From NCBI GenBank assembly GCA_025360785.1, contig JANYBN010000089.1, positions 1 to 45,091 on the forward strand: a DNA stretch of 45,091 nucleotides, given 5' to 3'. The notes beneath the pieces are model-generated. The model was given only the letters and a program-made list of their open reading frames with translations. It ran no database searches and was not told where the DNA came from. Within the stretch, counting starts at the first letter, position 1; every line of letters begins with the position of its first letter. This stretch comes from Geobacter sp. (GTDB lineage: Bacteria > Desulfobacterota > Desulfuromonadia > Geobacterales > Pseudopelobacteraceae). This document shows, piece by piece, positions 23,448-31,695 of the stretch. Made by a program: the position numbers and the translations under genes.

Positions 23448-25028
23448 CTATAGCTCACCGAACATTTTCAGGTTCGACAGCAGGGTGTTTTTTAATAATC
23501 TATTATACGCATACGGCAGTTTTTCAAGGACATCCGAGGCAGTTATGCCGATTTCACCCTTCTCCTCCGCAACCATATCAGCAGCAAAACCGTGCAGGAA
23601 CACCCCGAGACGGCAGGCGTCCCAGGCTTCATATCCCTGACCCAGGAGAGAGACAATGATGCCGGTCAGCACATCGCCCATGCCTCCGGTCGCCATGCCG
23701 GGATTGCCGCTGCCGTTGATAGCTGCCGTTCCGGCGGGGGACGCAATAATGGTGCGGGCTCCCTTGAGAACCAGGAACACATCGTAGTTGCGGGCAAATT
23801 CCTGAGCGACCGAAATACGAATCGCCTCCACATCCGGAATCGAGGTTCCCAGCAGGCGGGACATTTCTCCGGGATGAGGAGTGAGAATGATCTGGTCCGA
23901 TTTTTTCCTTTTCAACACGCTTATGTCTTCCGCCAGAGCGTTCAGGCCGTCAGCATCGATCACCAGCGGTAAAGTTACACTCTCCACCAGGTTCTGAACC
24001 AGGGCAAACGTTCCCGGGCGGCTGTCAAGCCCAGGCCCGACCGCGACGGCTCCCTTGCCGACCAGCAGTTTTTCAATGGCCGGAAAGGCCTGGTTGGTCA
24101 GATATCCGCTGTCGGAATCAGGCAGGGGAAAGGTCATCGCTTCCGTTGTCTTCAATTCAAGAATGGCGTGGATACTTTCTGCCACTGCCAGGGTTACCAG
24201 TCCGGAACCGGCTCTTACGGCGCTGTTTGCCGCCAGTGCCGCAGCACCGGTTTTGCCGGTGGAGCCGGCGATTATCAGACAATGACCAAACTGCCCTTTG
24301 TGGGCCTGGCGGTCTCTTCGACGCAGCATCGGGCGGATCAGATCTTCGTTCAGGAAATCGTAACCAGACACGGTCTCCATCAGCTGTGGCGGAATCCCGA
24401 TATCGGCCACCACCAGTCGCCCGGTATGTTCGGCGCCCGGATAGAGCACGTGCCCCAGCTTGGCAAAGGCAAAAGTAACGGTTATAAAGGCCCTGACGGC
24501 GCTTCCCAGTACCCGTCCGGTAGTGCCATGGATGCCGGAAGGAATATCAACTGATACGACAGGGCGACCGGACGCATTCATCAGATCGATCGCTTCGAGG
24601 AAGACACCGCTGACATCACTGCGCAATCCGGTGCCGAGCAGAGCGTCAACGATCACGTCAGCCTGAAAGATTTCTTCCATATGCAGGGCCGACAACTGAC
24701 CTTCGTGGGTACAGTGATTTATGGATGAGCCGGAAAGTTTTTCGAGATTTAGCGCGGCATCACCGGTTATCTGCTCACGATCAGCCAGGATGATGACCTT
24801 GACATTCCACCCCTTCTGACCCAGCAGGCGTGCGATAACATAACCATCTCCTCCGTTGTTGCCTTTGCCGGCCATAACAACAGCGCGCCCGTTTAATCCG
24901 AATTCGGCGAGAATCTCTTCAACGCAGCCGCGCCCGGCGCTTTCCATCAGTTGCACGCCCGGAATGCCGTATTCCTTGATGGTCTGCCTGTCGATCTCCT
25001 GCATGGTATGTGCGGTAACCACTCTCAT
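23448..25028 (-). CDS. nnrD: Bifunctional NAD(P)HX epimerase / ADP-dependent NAD(P)HX dehydratase
   Basis: Repairs hydrated NADH and NADPH. 526 residues. The N-terminal epimerase (NnrE/YjeF_N, about 1-215) has [24 protein letters not shown] and [19 protein letters not shown]. The C-terminal ribokinase-like dehydratase (about 230-526) has [38 protein letters not shown] and the nucleotide-binding [15 protein letters not shown]. The fusion order matches the bacterial standard. It overlaps acpS by 4 nt. Confidence 0.96.
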   Translation of the reverse strand: MRVVTAHTMQEIDRQTIKEYGIPGVQLMESAGRGCVEEILAEFGLNGRAVVMAGKGNNGGDGYVIARLLGQKGWNVKVIILADREQITGDAALNLEKLSGSSINHCTHEGQLSALHMEEIFQADVIVDALLGTGLRSDVSGVFLEAIDLMNASGRPVVSVDIPSGIHGTTGRVLGSAVRAFITVTFAFAKLGHVLYPGAEHTGRLVVADIGIPPQLMETVSGYDFLNEDLIRPMLRRRDRQAHKGQFGHCLIIAGSTGKTGAAALAANSAVRAGSGLVTLAVAESIHAILELKTTEAMTFPLPDSDSGYLTNQAFPAIEKLLVGKGAVAVGPGLDSRPGTFALVQNLVESVTLPLVIDADGLNALAEDISVLKRKKSDQIILTPHPGEMSRLLGTSIPDVEAIRISVAQEFARNYDVFLVLKGARTIIASPAGTAAINGSGNPGMATGGMGDVLTGIIVSLLGQGYEAWDACRLGVFLHGFAADMVAEEKGEIGITASDVLEKLPYAYNRLLKNTLLSNLKMFGEL

Positions 25029-25405
25029 TTTGACTCCAAAACCACCATCGCCACGGCATTGCCGCCATCGTGAGACAGAGACAGATGTATCCCGATCAGC
25101 CCGTTAACCTGATACTGCTCAGCTGCTTTTCCGGAAAGGGTCAGCGCCGGTTTTCCCAGAGCATCATTCGACACTTCCATATCCAGCCATGAAATACCAT
25201 CCCTCAGACCGGTTCCGAGCGCCTTCAAAAAAGCTTCCTTCGCGGCGAATCTTGCCGCAAGGCAGGATGCGGTATCCTTTCTGCTCCCGCACATGGATCG
25301 TTCAGAAGGTGTGAAGAGCCGCTCCATCAAGGCTGAATTCTCTTTATCCAAAAAACGCTGAAAACGCTCTATGGCAACGATGTCGGTACCGATTCCGTAG
25401 ATCAT
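25025..25405 (-). CDS. acpS: Holo-[acyl-carrier-protein] synthase
   Basis: Transfers 4'-phosphopantetheine from CoA to acyl carrier protein. 126 residues, typical AcpS length. The N-terminal [12 protein letters not shown] carries the Mg-binding Asp, the central motif [15 protein letters not shown] carries the second acidic metal ligand and CoA-contacting lysine, and [13 protein letters not shown] lies near the C-terminus. It overlaps pdxJ and nnrD by 4 nt each, so the three are translationally coupled. Confidence 0.96.
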   Translation of the reverse strand: MIYGIGTDIVAIERFQRFLDKENSALMERLFTPSERSMCGSRKDTASCLAARFAAKEAFLKALGTGLRDGISWLDMEVSNDALGKPALTLSGKAAEQYQVNGLIGIHLSLSHDGGNAVAMVVLESK

Positions 25406-26124
25406 GCGTATTTGAGCAGATCAACCATGTCACGCACTGCCCGATCCAACCCGACCAGCATGGCGCGGGCTATTATGGAGTGGCCTATGTTATATTCCTC
25501 GATGCCGCCAAGAGCGGCAATCGCCTTGATATTAACATAATTGAGCCCATGACCGGCATTTACTCCCAACCCGACTTTGCGCGCCAGCTTGATGGCCGTA
25601 TCGACATGTTCCAGTTCATGCTGCTGTTCGTCCCAGGTAGCCGCCTCGGCATATGCGCCGGTGTGGATCTCGATATAATCGGTACCGGTCTTTTTAGACG
25701 CCTTGATCTGCTCCTGATTCGGGTCTACAAACAGGCTGACGACGATGCCGCCATCTTTTAAGCGCTTAATCGTGTCGGTGATCTGCTTGATATTGACGAT
25801 GACGTCGAGACCACCTTCCGTGGTCAACTCCTGGCGTTTTTCCGGTACCAGGGTCACCTGCTCCGGCTTGACGGTAAGCGCAATCCTCACCATTTCCTGA
25901 GTGGCGGCCATCTCCAGGTTAAGTTTGGTCTTTACGGTGCGCCGCAGTATTTCCAGGTCGCGATCCTGAATGTGGCGCCGGTCCTCACGCAGGTGAATGG
26001 TTATGCCTTCGGCACCCGCCATTTCGCCTATCGCGGCGGCTGTCACCGGATCAGGTTCAATACCGCCGCGTGCCTGCCGGACGGTAGCGATATGATCGAC
26101 GTTAAGTCCCAGTTTTGCCATCAT
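25402..26124 (-). CDS. pdxJ: Pyridoxine 5'-phosphate synthase
   Basis: Condenses 1-deoxyxylulose 5-phosphate with aminoacetone phosphate in the DXP-dependent vitamin B6 pathway; cytosolic TIM barrel. 240 residues. Motifs are [45 protein letters not shown] and [11 protein letters not shown]. Two ATGs are adjacent (26124 and 26121). The first overlaps the glmM stop as ATGA; the second has better spacing (7 nt) from GGAG, so the start is uncertain by one residue. Confidence 0.97.
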   Translation of the reverse strand: MMAKLGLNVDHIATVRQARGGIEPDPVTAAAIGEMAGAEGITIHLREDRRHIQDRDLEILRRTVKTKLNLEMAATQEMVRIALTVKPEQVTLVPEKRQELTTEGGLDVIVNIKQITDTIKRLKDGGIVVSLFVDPNQEQIKASKKTGTDYIEIHTGAYAEAATWDEQQHELEHVDTAIKLARKVGLGVNAGHGLNYVNIKAIAALGGIEEYNIGHSIIARAMLVGLDRAVRDMVDLLKYA

Positions 26125-27479
26125 TTCTCTCCAATGTTTTTTTTCACCAGTTCACAAATCTCGTTGGCCCACGTCGTGATCTCGTATTTGTCCTGTCCCT
26201 CGATCATGACCCTGAGCAGCGGTTCTGTGCCGGAGTAACGGATCAGCACCCGCCCTTCATTGCTGAGTTTCCCCTCGACATCCTTGATCTTGGCGGCGAC
26301 ATCGCCAATCGAATAAATGTCCACTTTTTCCCTGACACGCGTATTGCAGAGCACCTGCGGCAGCGGAATCATAATCTCGGCCAGTTCGGAAAGCGTTTTT
26401 TCCTCGCGGCGCATAACCGCAAGAAGCTGCAGCGCGGAAAGGATTCCGTCACCGGTGGTACTGTAATCCAGGAAAATCATATGGCCGGACTGCTCGCCCC
26501 CCAGATTGTACCCCCCCTTACGCATCGTTTCCACGACATAACGATCGCCGACATCGGTCTTGATGATTTTACCGCCGCATTTGCGCAGGGCGATATCGAG
26601 CCCCATGTTACTCATCACGGTCGCGACGAGAGTCTTTTTCTTCAGCAGCTTGCGTTTCAGCATGTCGCTGGCGCAGATGGCCATGATGTGATCGCCATCG
26701 ACTTCGTTGCCGAATTCGTCGCAGACGATCACTCGATCGGCGTCACCGTCAAGAGCGATGCCGATATCGGCGCGATGCAGCTTGACCGCCTCACTGATAA
26801 CTGACGGACAGGTTGAACCGCACCCGGCATTGATGTTTGTGCCGTTCGGCTTAACCCCGTACGGGATCACCTCGGCGCCCAACTCTTCAAACACGGCCGG
26901 AGCGACCTTGTAGGCCGCGCCGTTGGCGCAGTCCAGAACGATCTTCAGGCCGGAAAGATCCATCTCCTGTGGAAAAGTATTCTTGAGAAAGACGATATAG
27001 CGGCCCGCGGCATCTTCGATACGATACGCCTTACCGACTTCTGTCGCGGTCGGCCGGAGTGCATCGATTTTTTTTGATTCAATCAGTTTTTCAATCTTCA
27101 GTTCCAGATCGTCCGGAAGCTTGAAACCGTCGGCCGAGAAGAACTTGATGCCGTTGTCCTGAAAGGCATTGTGAGAAGCAGAGATAACGACTCCGGCATC
27201 GGCGCGCATCGAAGTAGTAATGTTGGCGATGCCGGGGGTCGGGAGCGGCCCTACCTGCAGAACATCGACTCCCATTGAGCAGATGCCCGCAACCAGCGCA
27301 TTTTCCAGCATGTAACCGGAGAGGCGGGTGTCTTTTCCTATCACGATGCGGTGACGGCGTTTACTTCCCCCCTTGAAAATATAGGCCGCAGCCCGTCCCA
27401 GCTGCATCGCCATCTCGGTAGTCATGGGATAAACATTGGCAACGCCACGAACGCCGTCAGTTCCGAATAGTTTTTTCAT
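26121..27479 (-). CDS. glmM: Phosphoglucosamine mutase
   Basis: Interconverts glucosamine 6-phosphate and glucosamine 1-phosphate for peptidoglycan and LPS precursors. About 452 residues from [12 protein letters not shown] at 27479; a start three codons earlier (27488) is possible because GAGGAG lies very close to it. The phosphoserine is Ser102 in [16 protein letters not shown], the same position as in E. coli GlmM. The metal loop is DGDADR, the sugar-binding loop is EQSGH, and the phosphate-binding end is [12 protein letters not shown]. It follows cdaA after a 159-nt repeat-containing spacer; cdaA-glmM linkage is widespread. Confidence 0.96.
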   Translation of the reverse strand: MKKLFGTDGVRGVANVYPMTTEMAMQLGRAAAYIFKGGSKRRHRIVIGKDTRLSGYMLENALVAGICSMGVDVLQVGPLPTPGIANITTSMRADAGVVISASHNAFQDNGIKFFSADGFKLPDDLELKIEKLIESKKIDALRPTATEVGKAYRIEDAAGRYIVFLKNTFPQEMDLSGLKIVLDCANGAAYKVAPAVFEELGAEVIPYGVKPNGTNINAGCGSTCPSVISEAVKLHRADIGIALDGDADRVIVCDEFGNEVDGDHIMAICASDMLKRKLLKKKTLVATVMSNMGLDIALRKCGGKIIKTDVGDRYVVETMRKGGYNLGGEQSGHMIFLDYSTTGDGILSALQLLAVMRREEKTLSELAEIMIPLPQVLCNTRVREKVDIYSIGDVAAKIKDVEGKLSNEGRVLIRYSGTEPLLRVMIEGQDKYEITTWANEICELVKKNIGEK

Positions 27480-27516
27480 TGTTTGCATATCTCCTCAGTA
27501 AAGTTTGAAACCTTAA

Positions 27517-27628
27517 CACCCCCAACCCCTCCTACCAGAAGTAGGCGCTTCCAGGCGAAACAGGAGGGGGACTTTAAGCTCCCCTCCTTACAAAGGAGTA
27601 CCCTCTGGGGCATAAAGGGTTGGGGGTG
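27517..27628. repeat. Composite intergenic inverted repeat between cdaA and glmM, containing a REP-like unit
   Basis: Outer arms CACCCCCAACCC (27517-27528) and GGGTTGGGGGTG (27617-27628) are perfect 12-bp inverted repeats. Inside are CTCCT/AGGAG pairings, a 6-bp hairpin CTCCTT-ACA-AAGGAG, and the REP-like unit at 27535-27557. The 112-bp block looks like a mobile intergenic repeat unit with no coding capacity. It sits in the mRNA path between cdaA and glmM. Confidence 0.65.
27535..27557. repeat. REP-like element, copy 1
   Basis: CCAGAA, then GTAG (27541-27544), then the small hairpin CGCT-TCCA-GGCG (27546-27557, one T-G pair). The GTAG tetranucleotide followed by a short hairpin is the layout of REP sequences mobilised by RAYT transposases. 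Copy 2 is at 41873-41895. Confidence 0.55.
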
Positions 27629-27647
27629 GTTGGGTTTTGACTTGGAA

Positions 27648-28436
27648 TCAGTGTTCCGGTGTGACTGTAACCCTCGCTGCGCGTCGCCCTTCAATCGCCT
27701 TGCGGGATAGCCGCCGGATCTCGACCGGGTCTGCATCATAGGTAATCTTTCCTTCATGAACAATTGATATCTTGCCGGTCTCTTCCGAGACGACCAGCAC
27801 CAGGACATCCGTCTGTTCGGAGATACCAAGCGCCGCACGGTGCCTGGTACCAAAACTTTTGGCGATGTCCGGGTTCTGAGAAAGCGGCAGAAAGCAGCCG
27901 GCTGAGGTGATCTTTTCCCTTTGGATAATGACCGCACCGTCATGAATCGGCGAATAGGGGAGAAATATCGAGTTAAGCAGTTCGCTGGTCACCTTGGCGT
28001 CAATCTCGGTACCGATCTGGACCAGATGGTCGATCGACATCTGGCGGATGATGACTATCAGGGCGCCAATCCGGCGCTCGGCCAGTTCGTGCAGCCCTTT
28101 CAACAGTTCATCGACGGTCGTCGTCACGTCGTTATTTTCGCCTTCACCGGACTTATGGCGTTTCCAGAAGGAAAAAAGAGCCCGCTTCAGATCACTCTGG
28201 AAGATGATTGCCAGAATGACCGGCGAGGAAGAAAGCAGAAGATTAAAAAAGTAAGCGGTTGAAGTGAGGCCGAGAGCTGTGGCGAAAAACTGTGCAACAA
28301 CCAGGGAGGTCAGAACAGCAAGAAGACGAAGGGCGGCCTCTTTTTTAAGGATCAGCGTGCAGCCGTACACCAGACCGGCGACAAGGAGTTTGTCGAGTAG
28401 GCCCGGCAGGGTGATGCTGTCGAAAAGTGGAGCCAT
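27648..28436 (-). CDS. cdaA: Diadenylate cyclase (CdaA/DisA_N type)
   Basis: Makes cyclic di-AMP from two ATP. 262 residues. Three N-terminal transmembrane segments (about 10-80, including LLDKLLVAGLVYGCTLIL and LLSSSPVILAIIFQ) are followed by the DAC domain. It has the catalytic DGA in PYSPIHDGAVII and the RHR motif in FGTRHRAALGISE. It lies 32 nt downstream of folP and upstream of glmM. The CdaA-GlmM link is known in Gram-positives, where GlmM can inhibit CdaA; the CdaR gene between them in Firmicutes is absent here. Confidence 0.94.
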   Translation of the reverse strand: MAPLFDSITLPGLLDKLLVAGLVYGCTLILKKEAALRLLAVLTSLVVAQFFATALGLTSTAYFFNLLLSSSPVILAIIFQSDLKRALFSFWKRHKSGEGENNDVTTTVDELLKGLHELAERRIGALIVIIRQMSIDHLVQIGTEIDAKVTSELLNSIFLPYSPIHDGAVIIQREKITSAGCFLPLSQNPDIAKSFGTRHRAALGISEQTDVLVLVVSEETGKISIVHEGKITYDADPVEIRRLSRKAIEGRRAARVTVTPEH

Positions 28437-28468
28437 ACTTCCCCTGTGAAATTGGCGTTCAGCAGCAT

Positions 28469-29674
28469 TCAGCTATGGACGATGGCATGTGCCATGTCGG
28501 CGACATCACGCATTGCCCGGACATCATGCACACGCAGGATGGATGCGCCATTGGATACGGAGAGGGCGACCGCAGCGGCGGTGCCGAAGAGGCGGTCATC
28601 CGTCTGTTCCCGTCCCAGAACCTTACCGATGAAAGACTTGCGCGACGGCCCGGTCAGGATCGGCTGACCGAAACTCGTTAGCTCCGCCAGACGCCGTATC
28701 AGCTCCAGATTGCTCGCAGCCCCCTTGCCGAAACCGATGCCGGGATCAATGGCAATACATTCAGCGGAAACTCCGGCTTCGCGGGCAAGGTCAAGCGAGA
28801 TGAGCAGACCGGTGGATATTTCCGCCATCAGATCGTCATACGCAGTATTCTGCTGCATTTTATCGGGGGTGCCTCTGGTGTGCATAAGCACGACACCGGC
28901 TCCGCTCGAAGCAGCCAGGCCGGCCATCAGAGGATCAAAATTGAAACCGCTGATGTCGTTGATAATTTCCGCTCCGGCCGCAAGAGCCTTGCCGGCTACA
29001 GCGCTCTTCCAGGTATCTACGGAAATGGCGCATTTCAATGTTCCGGCCAGCCGCTCGATAATCGGAATAACGCGGCGCAACTCTTCATCAAACGTTACCA
29101 GTGCTGCTCCGGGGCGGGTGCTTTCACCGCCGATGTCGATGATATCTGCGCCTTCTGCTTCCATCTGCAGGGCTTTTTCAAACGCCCGCGCCGGGTCGCT
29201 GCTGCAGCCACCGTCGGAAAAAGAATCGGGCGTGACATTCAGGATTCCCATAATCAACGGGCGCTGGAGTGATAACGAGCGTTGTGAAGTTTTCCACGAA
29301 GCGGGCGATGAAGCGATACGTCCCAGCAGCAAATCCAGCTCCCCTGCCAGCTCCGCCAGACCGAACGGCTGAGCCGTGAGTTTCCGGCAGAGCCGGGTGA
29401 GCTGTTTGACCGTACCGATCAGCACACAATCCGTACTTTCTATGCTGCAGGCAACTGTTCCCCGCGCTACGGCGGCATCCCCCCCGAGAGACAGCATCTC
29501 CTGTTTAAGGATATTTGCCTGTCGGCACTCCAGATGCGAGAGCCCGATATTGAGAGTCCGCATCTTGGGGACCATTTCAACGACACCGTAGCTGTCAACC
29601 GCCATCCGCCGCAATTCATGCGCGGCATGCCCGGCTGTCGACACCTCCAGCAATCGTGGGGCAAAGCGCGGCAC
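28469..29674 (-). CDS. folP: Dihydropteroate synthase with N-terminal extension
   Basis: Joins p-aminobenzoate to the pterin in folate synthesis. 401 residues, about 130 more than a minimal DHPS. Residues 135-401 hold the catalytic TIM barrel: IMGILNVTPDSFSDGG, IIDIGGESTRPGA, NDISGF, DPGIGFGKG and GPSRKSFIGKVLG. The first ~134 residues have no motif I recognise; they contain two Cys and an alternating helix/strand pattern. The start lies 2 nt after the ftsH stop. Long FolP forms occur in Geobacter relatives, so this is probably normal for the group. Confidence 0.94.
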   Translation of the reverse strand: MPRFAPRLLEVSTAGHAAHELRRMAVDSYGVVEMVPKMRTLNIGLSHLECRQANILKQEMLSLGGDAAVARGTVACSIESTDCVLIGTVKQLTRLCRKLTAQPFGLAELAGELDLLLGRIASSPASWKTSQRSLSLQRPLIMGILNVTPDSFSDGGCSSDPARAFEKALQMEAEGADIIDIGGESTRPGAALVTFDEELRRVIPIIERLAGTLKCAISVDTWKSAVAGKALAAGAEIINDISGFNFDPLMAGLAASSGAGVVLMHTRGTPDKMQQNTAYDDLMAEISTGLLISLDLAREAGVSAECIAIDPGIGFGKGAASNLELIRRLAELTSFGQPILTGPSRKSFIGKVLGREQTDDRLFGTAAAVALSVSNGASILRVHDVRAMRDVADMAHAIVHS

Positions 29675-29676
29675 GG

Positions 29677-31584
29677 CTATGCAGTTACATCGGTATGTGC
29701 CGTTTCCGGTTCTGCCGCTACCGGTTCTGCCTGTTCTGCCGCTACCGGCCGAGCAGGTTGCACCGGAGCAGGTTCCGGGCAGACCAGTGTGCCGGTTGCG
29801 ATAATTTCATCAACCTGATCGCCGGTCAGATTCTCCTTCTCGATCAGGCATGCTGACAGGTCATGCAGCTTCTTGAGGTTGTCACTCAACAGCCCGAGTG
29901 CACGCTCGTATGATTCATCGACGATACGCTTGATCTCGTCGTCGATATGCTCGGCGGTTTTTTCGCTGAAATTCTTGTGCATGGCCATTTCACGGCCGAG
30001 GAAGATGGATTCATCCTTCTTGCCGAAAGAGAGCGGACCCATCTTGTCGCTCATGCCCCATTCACAGACCATCTTGCGGGCCATATCGGTAGCACGCTCG
30101 ATGTCGTTGCCGGCACCGGTGGTAAAGGTATCGAAAATCAGTTTTTCGGCAGCTCGGCCACCCATCAGGACGGCAATGCGCGCCAGCAGAGATTCGCGGG
30201 AATAGCTGTGTTTGTCTTCGATAGGCAGCTGCATCGTGACGCCCAGCGCGCGTCCACGGGGAATGATGGAAACCTTGTGAATCGGGTCGGTGCCGGGAAC
30301 CATCTTGGCCACCAGGGTATGACCCGCTTCATGGTAGGCGGTACTCTTTTTCTCCTCATCGGAGATGACCATGCTGCGGCGTTCAACACCCATCAGAACC
30401 TTGTCCTTGGCGCTGTCGAAATCACTCGGCTCAGCAACGGTCTTGTTCAAACGGGCTGCCAGCAGGGCCGCTTCATTAACCAGGTTAGCCAGGTCGGCGC
30501 CGGAAAAACCGGGGGTACCGCGGGCGATTACCGCCAGATCGACATCAGGAGAGAGCGGCACCTTTTTGGAGTGTACTTTAAGAATCATTTCACGCCCCTT
30601 GACATCAGGGCGGGGCACTACAACCTGACGGTCAAAGCGGCCCGGACGAAGCAAAGCCGGATCGAGGACGTCAGGACGGTTGGTGGCGGCGATCAGGATT
30701 ACACCTTCATTGGATTCAAAACCGTCCATCTCCACCAGCAGCTGGTTGAGGGTCTGCTCGCGTTCGTCATGCCCTCCCCCCATACCGGCGCCACGGTGGC
30801 GACCGACCGCATCGATCTCATCGATAAAAATGATGCACGGGGCGCTCTTTTTCCCCTGCAGAAAGAGGTCTCGGACACGGCTGGCGCCGACGCCGACAAA
30901 CATTTCGACGAAATCAGAACCGGAAATAGAAAAGAACGGCACACCAGCCTCACCGGCAACAGCGCGGGCCAGCAGGGTTTTACCGGTTCCCGGAGGACCA
31001 ACCAGCAGCACCCCTTTGGGGATTTTACCACCCAGCGCAGTGAATTTTTTTGGTTCTTTCAGGAAAGCGATAATCTCTTCCAGCTCTTCCTTGGCCTCTT
31101 CGATACCGGCGACATCTTCAAAGGTAATCTTCCCCTGTGCTTCCGTCAGCAGTTTGGCGCGGCTCTTGCCGAATGACATCGCCTTGCCGCCACCCATCTG
31201 CATCTGCCGCATGAAGAAAATCCAGACTCCGACCAGCAGAATCAGCGGGAACCAGGAGATAAAGATCGAGAACCAGGAAAACTTCTCCTCTTCCGGTTTG
31301 GCGTTGATCGTAACCTTCTTCTCCAGCAGCTTCTTGGTCAGGTCCGCATCGGAATAAGGTTTATAGGTGTGAAAATCCTTGCCGTCCTTCCCTTCGAACT
31401 TGCCGGAAATTTCGTTGCCCTGAATAACAACAGAGGTGATTTTACCGGCTTCGATCTGGGTCATGAAATCGCTGAAATTAAGCTTTTCAGCGGTAGGCCG
31501 CGGCTTGTTGAACATGTTGAAAAGCAGGATCATCATCAGGCTGATGACCAGCCAGAGTGAGAGATTCTTGTAAAACTGGTTCAA
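29677..31584 (-). CDS. ftsH: ATP-dependent zinc metalloprotease FtsH
   Basis: Inner-membrane AAA+ protease that degrades membrane and regulatory proteins. 635 residues from a TTG start at 31584, chosen because GGGGG lies 6 nt upstream and the canonical [24 protein letters not shown] follows. The longer frame to 31662 adds an atypical leader. TM1 is at about 6-24 and TM2 about 105-125, with a periplasmic domain between. Then come Walker A GPPGTGKT, Walker [15 protein letters not shown] arginines in [19 protein letters not shown] and the zinc site HEAGH. The C-terminal tail ([19 protein letters not shown]) is Pro/Ala-rich. Confidence 0.96.
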   Translation of the reverse strand: MNQFYKNLSLWLVISLMMILLFNMFNKPRPTAEKLNFSDFMTQIEAGKITSVVIQGNEISGKFEGKDGKDFHTYKPYSDADLTKKLLEKKVTINAKPEEEKFSWFSIFISWFPLILLVGVWIFFMRQMQMGGGKAMSFGKSRAKLLTEAQGKITFEDVAGIEEAKEELEEIIAFLKEPKKFTALGGKIPKGVLLVGPPGTGKTLLARAVAGEAGVPFFSISGSDFVEMFVGVGASRVRDLFLQGKKSAPCIIFIDEIDAVGRHRGAGMGGGHDEREQTLNQLLVEMDGFESNEGVILIAATNRPDVLDPALLRPGRFDRQVVVPRPDVKGREMILKVHSKKVPLSPDVDLAVIARGTPGFSGADLANLVNEAALLAARLNKTVAEPSDFDSAKDKVLMGVERRSMVISDEEKKSTAYHEAGHTLVAKMVPGTDPIHKVSIIPRGRALGVTMQLPIEDKHSYSRESLLARIAVLMGGRAAEKLIFDTFTTGAGNDIERATDMARKMVCEWGMSDKMGPLSFGKKDESIFLGREMAMHKNFSEKTAEHIDDEIKRIVDESYERALGLLSDNLKKLHDLSACLIEKENLTGDQVDEIIATGTLVCPEPAPVQPARPVAAEQAEPVAAEPETAHTDVTA

Positions 31585-31638
31585 GGTAAACCCCCGTGTG
31601 CATGTGCGAATCTGTGACGTTGAAAATTTTGTAAAGCT

Positions 31639-31680
31639 AGCATAACGGGTGAAGGTTGACAAGCTGAATTGCGGCTTGTC
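31639..31680 (-). promoter_or_regulatory. Candidate ftsH promoter with overlapping hairpin
   Basis: Minus strand: GACAAGC (31680-31674), 9-nt loop, GCTTGTC (31664-31658) form a 7-bp stem. TTGTCA (31662-31657) overlaps its 3' arm and could be a -35, with the weak -10 TAGCTT 17 nt on. The hairpin could end the transcript of the upstream protease gene or hide the -35; no T-run follows it. Confidence 0.35.
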
Positions 31681-31695
31681 GTCGTTGATTATTGA

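Noticed and set aside
27476-27943. 155-codon frame overlapping cdaA and the repeat spacer
   Set aside because: It is out of frame with the conserved cdaA sequence and crosses non-coding repeats; no motif supports it.
29947-31176. A 409-codon + strand frame opposite ftsH
   Set aside because: It lies wholly inside ftsH and reads as low-conservation complement of AAA+ motifs.
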